The notes under the pieces were generated by a model. The model did not search any database, was not told the DNA's origin, and saw nothing but the letters and a program-made list of their open reading frames with translations. 64,000 nt of DNA from positions 1 through 64,000 of the forward strand of contig JAEESF010000003.1 of NCBI GenBank assembly GCA_016286205.1, given 5' to 3'. Source of the DNA: Colicola sp016286205. Lineage in GTDB: Bacteria > Bacteroidota > Bacteroidia > Bacteroidales > Paludibacteraceae. Shown here piece after piece: positions 26,740 through 34,455 of the stretch (positions are counted from its first letter, which is position 1; each line of letters starts with the position of its first letter). Position numbers and translations under genes: made by a program.

Positions 26740-27171
26740 ATGTCTCGTAAACTTAGAATAGGCTTCAATACGCTAATGACTTTCGTCCTGGGTATACTGG
26801 GACTCGGTTGTGTCAATTCGTGCAAATACGGCGTACCACATGCTACTATACAAGTGACCGGCCAGATCACTGACTCCGATTATAATGCGGTGGAGGCGGC
26901 GCGTGTTACGGTCAAGAGTGCGGACCCGCGATGGGGCGATCGGCCTATTCTGCCGCGCACCTATGCTAACGAATGGGGTCAGTACGACACGGGTATATCA
27001 GAGATAGGGTGTGATGTGGATTCTATCGATATCCTCGTAGAGGATCTCGCAGGCGCGTATCAGGGCGATTCTGTGCGCGTGGGCGTTACCTATAAGCGCA
27101 AGAATACAGACGATGGCTGGGATGTCGGCGAAGCGCATGTCCGCCAAAATTTCAAACTCAAAAAGAAATAA
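26740..27171 (+). CDS. Radical SAM-associated putative lipoprotein-like
   Basis: A 143-residue lipoprotein with a long n-region and hydrophobic core ending in VNSCKYGVPHAT, acceptor Cys near 28. The segment YGVPHATIQVTGQITDSD, followed by an Ig-like/CNA-B-like sheet, matches the small lipoproteins annotated as radical SAM-associated in Bacteroidales. No radical SAM gene lies nearby, so that association is not supported here. It is divergent from the NRPS operon and shares its control region, so co-regulation is possible but unproven. Confidence 0.6.
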   Translation: MSRKLRIGFNTLMTFVLGILGLGCVNSCKYGVPHATIQVTGQITDSDYNAVEAARVTVKSADPRWGDRPILPRTYANEWGQYDTGISEIGCDVDSIDILVEDLAGAYQGDSVRVGVTYKRKNTDDGWDVGEAHVRQNFKLKKK

Positions 27172-27256
27172 CCGGTTTGGCCCTTTTTGAGTAAATTTTT
27201 ACATCGTACTATTTGTACTTTCTACACATTCTGCACTTTTCTTTGCAATGCCTACA

Positions 27257-27281
27257 GTATTATATACTATGTATATAATAC
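27257..27281. repeat. AT-rich palindrome with 3-nt spacer
   Basis: Perfect 11-bp arms GTATTATATAC and GTATATAATAC around TAT. Related 3-nt-spacer palindromes occur at 44350, 58639 and 62242. The role could be a protein-binding site; there is no T-run for a terminator. The rest of the 27172-27440 gap holds only the array at 27305. Confidence 0.7.
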
Positions 27282-27304
27282 CAACAAAAACGCACACCAA
27301 ATTT

Positions 27305-27359
27305 AGTGCGTTATTAGTGCGTTATAAGTGCGATATAAGTGCGTTATAAGTGCGATATA
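27305..27359. repeat. 11-bp tandem array
   Basis: Five perfect-period 11-bp units of AGTGCGTTATA or AGTGCGATATA between the palindrome at 27257 and the promoter at 27441. Confidence 0.85.
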
Positions 27360-27440
27360 ATCGAGAATGCCTGCTTCTTTGCATTTCCCGCCATTTTGTG
27401 TCTATTTTTATAAACTTGCTACATTTTTCTTTAATAAATC

Positions 27441-27471
27441 TTGCGTATATCAAAAAAAAGTAGTAATTTTG
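27441..27471 (+). promoter_or_regulatory. Bacteroidota promoter of the GldA-like gene, near-leaderless
   Basis: TTGCGTATATCAAAAAAAAG and TAATTTTG at 27464-27471. The ATG at 27482 is only about 5-7 nt below the expected start site, leaving no room for a Shine-Dalgarno. Confidence 0.75.
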
Positions 27472-27481
27472 CAAACGCAAA

Positions 27482-28150
27482 ATGTCTGTAAGCATACAAC
27501 ATATCAACAAATCGTTCGGCAAGCAGCAAGTGTTGCACGATGTGTCGCTCGATATTCCCGAAGGACAAGTGCTCGGCCTGCTTGGACCTAACGGAGCCGG
27601 CAAATCGACGTTAATGAAGATTCTCATCGGCCTCTGGGAAGCGGATAATGGTACGGTAGAAACGCCACGAAACATCGGCTATCTGCCGGAGAATAATCCG
27701 CTGTACGACGATATGTATGTGGTTGAGTATCTGCACTTTATGGCCGGTATGACGATGTTGGGTGAATCGAAGAAAACGCAGGCGGAGAGGGTAGAACTCC
27801 TAATCGAACGCGTCGGCCTGACACCCGAGCGCCACAAGCATATACGCGAACTGAGCAAGGGTTATCGTCAGCGCGTGGGCCTGGCGCAAGCACTGCTGGG
27901 CGATCCCGATCTGCTGATTCTGGACGAACCGACTACGGGGCTGGATCCTAACCAACTGGCCGAGATACGCGCGCTAATCCGCTCGCTCGGGCGCGACCGC
28001 ACGGTCATCCTCTCTACACATATCATGCAAGAGGTGCGCGAAATGTGCGACCGAGTTGTCATTCTCGACCACGGACAGATACGCGCCGACCAACCCATAA
28101 GCGAAATAGCTGATTTGGAAGAGCTCTTCCGCAGTGTAACTAAAAATTAA
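27482..28150 (+). CDS. ABC transporter ATP-binding protein, GldA-like
   Basis: A 222-residue ABC ATPase: Walker A GPNGAGKST near 38, signature LSKGYRQRVGLAQ near 124, Walker B LLILDEPTTGLDP near 146 and H-loop STHIMQE. The phrase YLPENNPLYDDMYVVEYL is characteristic of the gliding-motility-associated GldA subfamily, but the protein is shorter than typical GldA (about 300) and no permease gene adjoins it. Bacteroidales without gliding carry such ATPases too. The membrane partner must be encoded elsewhere. The transcript appears almost leaderless. Confidence 0.85.
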   Translation: MSVSIQHINKSFGKQQVLHDVSLDIPEGQVLGLLGPNGAGKSTLMKILIGLWEADNGTVETPRNIGYLPENNPLYDDMYVVEYLHFMAGMTMLGESKKTQAERVELLIERVGLTPERHKHIRELSKGYRQRVGLAQALLGDPDLLILDEPTTGLDPNQLAEIRALIRSLGRDRTVILSTHIMQEVREMCDRVVILDHGQIRADQPISEIADLEELFRSVTKN

Positions 28151-28160
28151 AATTTTTAAA

Positions 28161-28246
28161 GGGCGAACGGCGAGAGGCGAACGGCGAAAGCTCTAACCTC
28201 TAACCTCTAACCTCTAACCTCTAACCTCTAACCTCTAACCTCTAAC
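28161..28246. repeat. GGCGAGAGGC repeat followed by eight CTCTAAC heptamers
   Basis: 28161-28190 carries GGCGAACGGCGAGAGGCG and GAACGGCGAAAG, related to the 21-bp repeat at 24069. 28191-28246 is a perfect array of eight CTCTAAC heptamers, expected to vary by slippage. It ends 17 nt before the ruvB ATG. Confidence 0.9.
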
Positions 28247-28263
28247 CTTTAGCCTTTAATAGC

Positions 28264-29280
28264 ATGAGCGAATTCGATATACGACAACAGATGTCCGAGA
28301 AGGAGCAAGACAACGCGCTACGCCCGTTGTGCTTCGCCGATTTTGCCGGACAAACCAAGGTAACATCTAACCTCAAGATTTTCGTTGAGGCCGCCAAACT
28401 GCGTGGCGAGAGTCTCGACCATGTGTTGCTGTTCGGCCCTCCGGGACTGGGCAAAACGACGCTGAGCAATATCATTGCCAACGAACTGGGCGTGGGCTTC
28501 AAAGTGACTTCGGGCCCCGTGCTCGACAAACCCGGTGACCTGGCCGGTCTGCTCACCAGCCTCGAACCCAACGATGTGCTGTTCATCGACGAGATACACC
28601 GACTCAGTCCTATCGTTGAGGAATATCTCTATTCGGCCATGGAGGACTATCGCATCGACATCATGATTGACAAAGGTCCTTCGGCGCGCACGATACAGAT
28701 AGATCTGAACCATTTCACGCTGATAGGCGCCACCACCCGCTCGGGACTGCTGACTTCGCCGTTGCGTGCACGTTTCGGCATCAACTGCCACCTGGAATAT
28801 TACGACGCAGATATACTGTCGGGCATCGTGAAACGTAGCGCACGTCTGCTGGGCGTGGAGATCAACGACAAAGCAGCCGGCGAGATAGCCCGCCGCTCGA
28901 GAGGAACGCCCCGTATAGCCAATGCACTGCTGCGCCGTGTGCGCGATTTCGCACAAGTCAAAGGCGACGGCAAGATAGACCTGGAGATAGCCCAATACGC
29001 CCTCGAGGCACTCAATATCGATACTTTCGGTCTCGACCAGATAGACAACAAACTGCTTCTGACCATCATCGACAAGTTCCGCGGAGGACCGGTCGGACTG
29101 AACACCATAGCTACTGCTATGGGCGAGGATGCCGGAACCATAGAAGATGTGTACGAGCCGTATCTGATCAAAGAAGGATTTATCAAGCGTACGCCGCGTG
29201 GCCGCGAAGCCACCGAACTGGCCTATAAGCACCTGGGCAAAACGCCCCTCGCCGCCGATGGCCAACAGTCGATATTCTGA
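28264..29280 (+). CDS. ruvB: Holliday junction branch migration helicase RuvB
   Basis: A 338-residue AAA+ motor that drives branch migration with RuvA. Motifs: Walker A GPPGLGKTT near 60, Walker B FIDEIHR near 107, sensor 1 GATTRSGLLTSPLRARFG near 155 and a C-terminal winged helix (GPVGLNTIATAMGEDAGTIEDVYEPYL). Length and sequence are ordinary. The start follows directly on a heptamer array and shows no clear Shine-Dalgarno. ruvA and ruvC are not in the window. Confidence 0.97.
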   Translation: MSEFDIRQQMSEKEQDNALRPLCFADFAGQTKVTSNLKIFVEAAKLRGESLDHVLLFGPPGLGKTTLSNIIANELGVGFKVTSGPVLDKPGDLAGLLTSLEPNDVLFIDEIHRLSPIVEEYLYSAMEDYRIDIMIDKGPSARTIQIDLNHFTLIGATTRSGLLTSPLRARFGINCHLEYYDADILSGIVKRSARLLGVEINDKAAGEIARRSRGTPRIANALLRRVRDFAQVKGDGKIDLEIAQYALEALNIDTFGLDQIDNKLLLTIIDKFRGGPVGLNTIATAMGEDAGTIEDVYEPYLIKEGFIKRTPRGREATELAYKHLGKTPLAADGQQSIF

Positions 29281-29288
29281 GACCCGCT

Positions 29289-29352
29289 CTGCCAATTTGG
29301 CAGTACTTACCCGGAAAAACTGACGAAAAATGCCTTTGGCACGCTAATTGAC
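29289..29352 (+). promoter_or_regulatory. Sigma-54-like promoter with upstream palindrome before grpE
   Basis: A perfect palindrome CTGCCAATTTGGCAG lies at 29289-29303. TTGGCACG at 29336-29343 followed by TTGAC at 29348-29352 has exact -24/-12 spacing, with the -12 element TTGA instead of TTGC. No TAnnTTTG promoter is seen before grpE. The arrangement fits enhancer-dependent transcription of a chaperone operon. Confidence 0.55.
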
Positions 29353-29379
29353 GTTGTCAAAGTGGAAAATTATGCGAGT

Positions 29380-29928
29380 ATGAAAAAAGAAAAGATAAAT
29401 AAACACGAAGCAGAAAAACCCGCAGCAGAACAGCTGCAGGACGAACAAACACAAACTCCCAGCATCGAGGAACTGCAAGAACGCATTGCCGAACTCGAGG
29501 ATAAAAACCTGCGTATGATGGCTGAGTTTGACAACTATCGTCGTCGTACCAACAAGGAGAAACTCGAACTCATGGAAACGGCCGGCGAGCGTATATTCAC
29601 CGATATGCTGCCGCTGATCGATGATTTCGAAAGAGCGATAAAGGCCTACCCTCAGTCCCTCCCTGAAGGGAAGGAGGTTGAAGTTCAATATGAAGCATTG
29701 AAAGAAGGACTGAACCTCATTTATCAGAAGTTCCTGGCCTTTTTGACTGCCAATGACGTGCATACCATCGAGACCGAGGGCGTGGATTTCAATACCGACG
29801 AGCACGAAGCCGTAACGACTTTTGCTGCAGGCGAGGACAAAAAGGGCAAGGTGATTGATTGCACTCAGCGCGGATACAAACTGGGCGACAAAGTGATTCG
29901 CTTTGCGAAAGTGGTTGTCGGAGAATAA
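29380..29928 (+). CDS. grpE: Nucleotide exchange factor GrpE
   Basis: A 182-residue cochaperone that releases ADP from DnaK. The N-terminal half is acidic and helical (ELQERIAELEDKNLRMMAEFDNYRRRTNKEK), the C-terminal half forms the beta-wing ending KLGDKVIRFAKVVVGE. ATG 29380 is chosen over an in-frame GTG at 29362 because the sigma-54-like promoter would start transcription near 29363. Residues in AYPQSLPEGKEVEVQ are encoded by a copy of the dispersed repeat. dnaJ follows after 27 nt; dnaK is absent here. Confidence 0.95.
   Translation: MKKEKINKHEAEKPAAEQLQDEQTQTPSIEELQERIAELEDKNLRMMAEFDNYRRRTNKEKLELMETAGERIFTDMLPLIDDFERAIKAYPQSLPEGKEVEVQYEALKEGLNLIYQKFLAFLTANDVHTIETEGVDFNTDEHEAVTTFAAGEDKKGKVIDCTQRGYKLGDKVIRFAKVVVGE
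29644..29677 (+). repeat. Dispersed palindromic repeat inside grpE (copy 4)
   Basis: GCCTACCCTCAGTCCCTCC, then CTGAAGGGAAGGAGG. It matches the copies at 6945 and 8306 but is translated in a different frame from the one in tolC, which argues for DNA insertion rather than a shared peptide motif. Confidence 0.7.
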
Positions 29929-29955
29929 ACATTAAACCTTACACATTACACAACT

Positions 29956-31116
29956 ATGGCAGAGAAACGTGATTACTATGAAGTGCTGGGCGTCGACAAA
30001 AACGCGAGCGCTGAAGAAATAAAAAAAGCCTATCGTAAGAAGGCCATTCAGTACCACCCTGATAAGAACCCCGGTGACAAAGAGGCCGAGGAGAAATTCA
30101 AGGAGGCGGCTGAAGCGTATGAGGTACTGAGCGACCCACAGAAACGCCAACGCTACGACCAGTTCGGTATGGCCGGCATGCAAGGTCAAGGCGGCTTCAG
30201 CGGAGGCGGTATGTCTATGGAGGATATATTCAGCCACTTCGGTGACATCTTCGAGGGCGCAGGATTCGACTTGGGCGACATTGGCAATATGTTCATGGGC
30301 GGTGGCCGAAGCCGTGGTCCGCGTGTACGCCGAGGAAGTGACATGCGCGTCAAAGTGCGCCTTACGCTCGAGGATATAGCTAAAGGCTGTGAGAAGAAAA
30401 TCAAAGTGCGCAAACTGGTTCAGTGCAAAGACTGCAACGGATCCGGTAGCGCAGATGGCTCCACTGGAACTTGTCCGACCTGCAAGGGCTCAGGACGCGT
30501 CGTTCGTCAGCAACGCGGTATCTTCGGCATGATGCAAGTGCAGACCGAGTGCGACACATGTCACGGCGAAGGACGAATCATCAAGAACAAATGTCCGAAA
30601 TGTAACGGCGAGGGCGTCATCCGCGACGAAGAGATCATCACTATCAATATCCCTGCGGGCGTGATGGGCGGCATGCAACTAACCGTTCAGGGCAAGGGTA
30701 ATGCGGCACCGCGAGGCGGTGTGCCGGGCGATTTGCTCGTGCTGATAGAGGAAGAAGAGCACAAGGATTTCATTCGTCAGGAAAGCGACCTGATATACAA
30801 CCTCTTGCTCGACATGCCTACCGCCGTGCTGGGCGGACAAGTCCAGATACCTACGCTCTCGGGCGACGTGAAGATAACAATCACGCCGGGGACGCAACCG
30901 GGCAAAATACTGCGTATGCGAGGCAAAGGACTGCCGCGTATCGACCAATACGGACGCAACTACGGCACAGGCGACTTGCTCATCAATGTGGGCGTTTATA
31001 TCCCCGAGAAACTCAGCAAGGACGAACGAAAACTGATAGAGCAACTACAGGATAGCCCCAATATTGCTCCATCGTCAAGCGATAAGAAGAATTTCTTCAA
31101 GAACTTGTTCAGCTAA
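29956..31116 (+). CDS. dnaJ: Chaperone DnaJ
   Basis: A 386-residue type I Hsp40. J domain at 1-70 with HPD in YHPDKNPGD; Gly/Phe-rich linker (GGFSGGGMSMEDIFSHFGDIFEGAG) to about 115; zinc-binding region with four CxxCxGxG repeats (CKDCNGSG, CPTCKGSG, CDTCHGEG, CPKCNGEG) at about 155-225; then the two substrate-binding beta domains. It stimulates DnaK and works with the upstream GrpE. The end overlaps the convergent O-antigen ligase gene by 4 nt. Confidence 0.97.
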   Translation: MAEKRDYYEVLGVDKNASAEEIKKAYRKKAIQYHPDKNPGDKEAEEKFKEAAEAYEVLSDPQKRQRYDQFGMAGMQGQGGFSGGGMSMEDIFSHFGDIFEGAGFDLGDIGNMFMGGGRSRGPRVRRGSDMRVKVRLTLEDIAKGCEKKIKVRKLVQCKDCNGSGSADGSTGTCPTCKGSGRVVRQQRGIFGMMQVQTECDTCHGEGRIIKNKCPKCNGEGVIRDEEIITINIPAGVMGGMQLTVQGKGNAAPRGGVPGDLLVLIEEEEHKDFIRQESDLIYNLLLDMPTAVLGGQVQIPTLSGDVKITITPGTQPGKILRMRGKGLPRIDQYGRNYGTGDLLINVGVYIPEKLSKDERKLIEQLQDSPNIAPSSSDKKNFFKNLFS

Positions 31117-32360
31117 ACTTCTTCATGCGACTGTGGGCGCGATTGCATCAGCATAAACATCATCCCGACTGCCCACAACGCAATGCCGCAGAACTTGCCA
31201 AACATGCAGTCTGTCAGCATATTCATCATGAAGAGGGCAGTAAAGAGAATGGCCGTTTCGCGGCCTTTTTCTTTGGCGCAGAACGGTATGGCCAGCCAAG
31301 CCAGCAGGAAGAGCAGCAAGCCCGGAATACCGATTTCCATCAGTTCTTCCAGATACTGGTTGTGCGGATGATAATGTTTCTCCTTGTAGTACTCCAGTCC
31401 CACGTCCTGATATTTAGCCACCATGTAATTGGTACTCTGTCCGGCGCCGATACCGTACGCCAGATAGTCGCCAGGCGTCTGCAACGCCACGCCCCAGATA
31501 TTGAATCGGATATCGTGGGTATAGCTGATCTCACGCATCTCCGTGATGTGCGACAATTCGAAATTCTGCATCCTCGGGTGCAGTTTCAGCAGTCCTCCGC
31601 CCAGTACCATTCCCAGCAATAGGATTCCAACGCCGTAACGCAAACGGTAGCGCTTAGGCATAGAGTAGATGATAGCCACCACCAGCAACGCCGCGCAGGT
31701 CAAAATAGACTGGCGTGAACTGGTCAGCGGAATAGCTGAGAGCATCAGGAGGATAGCGGGAATAAAGAGCCAGCGGTTCTTGCGGTTCATCAGTTCCAGC
31801 GCCATGATAGCACCGAACATCTCTACGCTACAGAGGAACAGACGATGCTTGAGATGCGATACATTCTCGGAAAGGAATCGCCACCAACTGCCATACTGAC
31901 TCCATTCTTCGTCGATATGCTGCACGCACCAGTCGAAATGGAAATAGAGTATGCCCATAGTGGCCAGATAGATGGGAATAGCTGCTATGCAGCTAATTAT
32001 CAACACTTTGCCCGCCTGCCGCCAGTCGTAGTTGGCATTCACGCCCCACAGGCCTATAGGTACCAGCAGTCCGAAAGTCAGATATCGCTCCATCTCCCAT
32101 CGCCACGCTGCCACATCGGCTGCCCATAGACCGGAGATCAGTTTCCATGCGTACCAGAGGCCGAACAGCAGGAAGGGAATGGCCATCTTGTTCTCTCTGA
32201 GCGACAACGGTCGCTTCAGCCAACGGCCTTCGAGTAACCAGCCAACCAGCCACAGCACGCACGCGTAACGAAGTGCTATCTGCGGAAAAGGCAGCAGGGC
32301 CACTACAGCCAGAAAAAGCCAGTAATTAGCTTTGCCGATGATGTCTTGATATCTGTTCAT
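31113..32360 (-). CDS. O-antigen ligase / polymerase family membrane protein
   Basis: A 415-residue polytopic membrane protein with about 10-12 TM helices and the Wzy_C/WaaL pattern: a large periplasmic loop (about residues 270-320) containing GIGAGQSTNYMVAKY and HYHPHNQYLEELMEIGIPG, where the H-N-x-Y motif is characteristic. It likely joins a glycan chain to lipid A-core, or polymerises it. It is the last gene of the envelope-glycan run, coupled to the upstream kinase fusion by an ATGA overlap. Confidence 0.85.
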   Translation of the reverse strand: MNRYQDIIGKANYWLFLAVVALLPFPQIALRYACVLWLVGWLLEGRWLKRPLSLRENKMAIPFLLFGLWYAWKLISGLWAADVAAWRWEMERYLTFGLLVPIGLWGVNANYDWRQAGKVLIISCIAAIPIYLATMGILYFHFDWCVQHIDEEWSQYGSWWRFLSENVSHLKHRLFLCSVEMFGAIMALELMNRKNRWLFIPAILLMLSAIPLTSSRQSILTCAALLVVAIIYSMPKRYRLRYGVGILLLGMVLGGGLLKLHPRMQNFELSHITEMREISYTHDIRFNIWGVALQTPGDYLAYGIGAGQSTNYMVAKYQDVGLEYYKEKHYHPHNQYLEELMEIGIPGLLLFLLAWLAIPFCAKEKGRETAILFTALFMMNMLTDCMFGKFCGIALWAVGMMFMLMQSRPQSHEEV

Positions 32361-33763
32361 AAGTTGGTGATTCCTTGTTTCTCGTGTTTGTACCAGCGAT
32401 GGGCAATGATGTATTCCGCATCGGTCTGCCCGTCTTCGTTCATCGCCTTGGCGTAAGCCAGAGCCATCGTACGCAGGGCCTCGCGGTCGATATTGAGTCG
32501 CTCGAAATTGCGCAAGCGTTGACCGCGGCTCAGGTGGCGGCAGAAACGAATACGATTTAGGTCAATCACTTCCACTCGGCTGCCATCTTGGTTGAAGAGG
32601 ATATTGCCGCCCGAATAGTCGCGATGGAGTATGCCGCGTTGATGCAGTTCGGCCGTGAAACGGCCAATAGCCTGCAGTATCTGTTCGCGATGAGGATAGT
32701 CGGGATGACCTATCAGTTCGTTGAAAGTGTGGGTGCACGCGGATTCCCGGCACACGTACCAACTCTCGCGCAGAATACCGCACCAGCGCACCTCTCTGTA
32801 GGCAATAGGTTGCGGCGTTAGGCCAGTCATCTGCAGGGCGTATTCGTAGCTGCGACGCGCTTTGCTCTTGCTGCAGAGGCCGTAGATCAGTCCGCGGAGC
32901 AGACCGGGCGTAGCAAACTGTTTGACAATGGCGCCATTGATTCGGCGCAAGGTGTTACGTCTCTGGAAGATAATTTCGCCCTCTTCCCATTGCTGCCATT
33001 CGCCCGCTTGCTTCACGCTGCGGAAGAAATTGAGGAACCTGGACCACGAACGGTGGTAGTGCAACGGTCCGCCCAGATAACGCTCCATATACGCCGGATG
33101 ACGACGATTGATTTCGACTATCAGTTTGCGTTTTAGGGCGCGGTCCTGGATGCGTTTGGATCCTCCGCGAATACGGTAGTGCATCCGTATTTCAGGCAAG
33201 CGGACAAATTCGCCACCCTGCTCAAAGAGCGACAACCACATGTCCCAGTCTTCGCGCGCTGCGCAAGTCTCCATATAGCCGCTGGTGCGGTCCCAATCAG
33301 CACGGCGATACATTGCACAGGTGTCAATCATATTCTTGCGTGCCAGCAACTCTTTGCTGAACGGGGCAGTGATCCATTCGCCTGTTCGTTCACCGAAGAA
33401 ATCGGCTCGACAAGCCACTACGCGCACTTCCGGCCGCTGGGTCAGTACCGCTACGGCTTCTTCGATATAACGCGGGTCAATCTTGTTGTCCGCATCTACG
33501 GGCAGGATATATTCGCCGTGACTCTGTTTGATAGCATTGTTGCGTGCGGCCGAAGCGCCTCGATTGGCCTGCTGGAGTACCCGGACTTCCGGATGGTTTT
33601 CGGCAAAACGCTGCGCCACGCTCAGACTGTTGTCAGTAGAACCATCGTCCATCACTACCACCTCAATCGGGCGGTAGTTGCTCTCCACAATGCTGGTCAG
33701 AGCTTCTTCGATGAACTCAGCCGCATTGTACATAGGCACTATAACAGACACCAGCGATTTCAT
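32357..33763 (-). CDS. Glycosyltransferase family 2 fused to an LPS (Kdo/WaaP-type) kinase domain
   Basis: A 468-residue two-domain protein. Residues 1-220 are a GT-A glycosyltransferase: VSVIVPMYNAAEFIEEAL, DDGSTDNS and the DxD-like LPVDADNK. Residues about 270-468 are a protein-kinase-like LPS kinase domain: catalytic loop LHRDYSGGNILF (H-x-D-x4-N) and metal loop EVIDLNRIRF. It would add a sugar and phosphorylate it or a core sugar in one polypeptide. ATG 33763 is chosen because it overlaps the upstream stop (ATGA) and begins the GT domain. The two functions are usually separate genes. Confidence 0.85.
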   Translation of the reverse strand: MKSLVSVIVPMYNAAEFIEEALTSIVESNYRPIEVVVMDDGSTDNSLSVAQRFAENHPEVRVLQQANRGASAARNNAIKQSHGEYILPVDADNKIDPRYIEEAVAVLTQRPEVRVVACRADFFGERTGEWITAPFSKELLARKNMIDTCAMYRRADWDRTSGYMETCAAREDWDMWLSLFEQGGEFVRLPEIRMHYRIRGGSKRIQDRALKRKLIVEINRRHPAYMERYLGGPLHYHRSWSRFLNFFRSVKQAGEWQQWEEGEIIFQRRNTLRRINGAIVKQFATPGLLRGLIYGLCSKSKARRSYEYALQMTGLTPQPIAYREVRWCGILRESWYVCRESACTHTFNELIGHPDYPHREQILQAIGRFTAELHQRGILHRDYSGGNILFNQDGSRVEVIDLNRIRFCRHLSRGQRLRNFERLNIDREALRTMALAYAKAMNEDGQTDAEYIIAHRWYKHEKQGITNL

Positions 33764-34455
33764 ATACGGTCGCGTTTGAGCACCATTTTTTGCCAATAGT
33801 AGAGTAGCGGTCGGGTATATTTCAGTTTTTTCCACGGACGACTGGAGTGGGGTTTGTGCAGCACAGGATTGCTGATCTGCAGAATATTGAGCAGTCCCAC
33901 TTTTTGCGACAGATGGCTGATATAGACATCGTACCAGTTCTTCTCCGGGTCGAGCATCTCGAACGAATAGGCCTTCAGCAGTTGCGGCGTCAGCAGTGTG
34001 CAGCAGAACGAGAGTCGTTTGTTACAAGGCCCGTCCTTGTGCAGCACGCGAGCATATTCGTACGGGAAATTGATGCGTCCGCGGGCATTGTGCGTCACGC
34101 TGGCTACCATTCCCACGCCCGGTTCAACGGCCGCGCTCAGGCGGTCGATAGTGTCCGGTCCGACTATCACATCGCTCTCGACGATGACCAATGCTGCATC
34201 CAGCATCATTGCGTCTTTCTGCGCCATCTGCAGCACCCAGCGATAGTTAGGCGAAGGATGCGAGGTATGTTCAGCCACGTGAATCACGCGGATACCCAGT
34301 TCATCGCTCAGTTCGTCCAGCCGCTTGGCTGTTTCGGCGGTGGAGTTGTCGTCGTAGACCGTTAGTGTATGCCCGCTGGCTACTACGGCGCGAATAGATT
34401 CTTCGGCCGTCTTTAGCGAGTCCTTAACGGGCATTATGATATGAGTTCTTACCAT
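33760..34455 (-). CDS. Glycosyltransferase family 2-like protein
   Basis: A 231-residue cytoplasmic GT-A-type transferase (THIIMPVKDSLKTAEESIRAV, VYDDNSTAETAKR, metal-site segment ALVIVESDVIV). The length is short but covers the catalytic core. Sugar and acceptor cannot be told from sequence. It lies between the Wzi-like barrel and the GT-kinase fusion, overlapping both neighbours by a few nt, so it belongs to LPS or capsule assembly. Confidence 0.8.
   Translation of the reverse strand: MVRTHIIMPVKDSLKTAEESIRAVVASGHTLTVYDDNSTAETAKRLDELSDELGIRVIHVAEHTSHPSPNYRWVLQMAQKDAMMLDAALVIVESDVIVGPDTIDRLSAAVEPGVGMVASVTHNARGRINFPYEYARVLHKDGPCNKRLSFCCTLLTPQLLKAYSFEMLDPEKNWYDVYISHLSQKVGLLNILQISNPVLHKPHSSRPWKKLKYTRPLLYYWQKMVLKRDRI

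Noticed and set aside
27482..28150. Complete gliding-motility system
   Set aside because: Only one GldA-like ATPase is present; no other gld or spr gene is in the window.
28318..29295. 325-codon minus-strand frame opposite ruvB
   Set aside because: Antisense shadow caused by codon bias; ruvB is certain.
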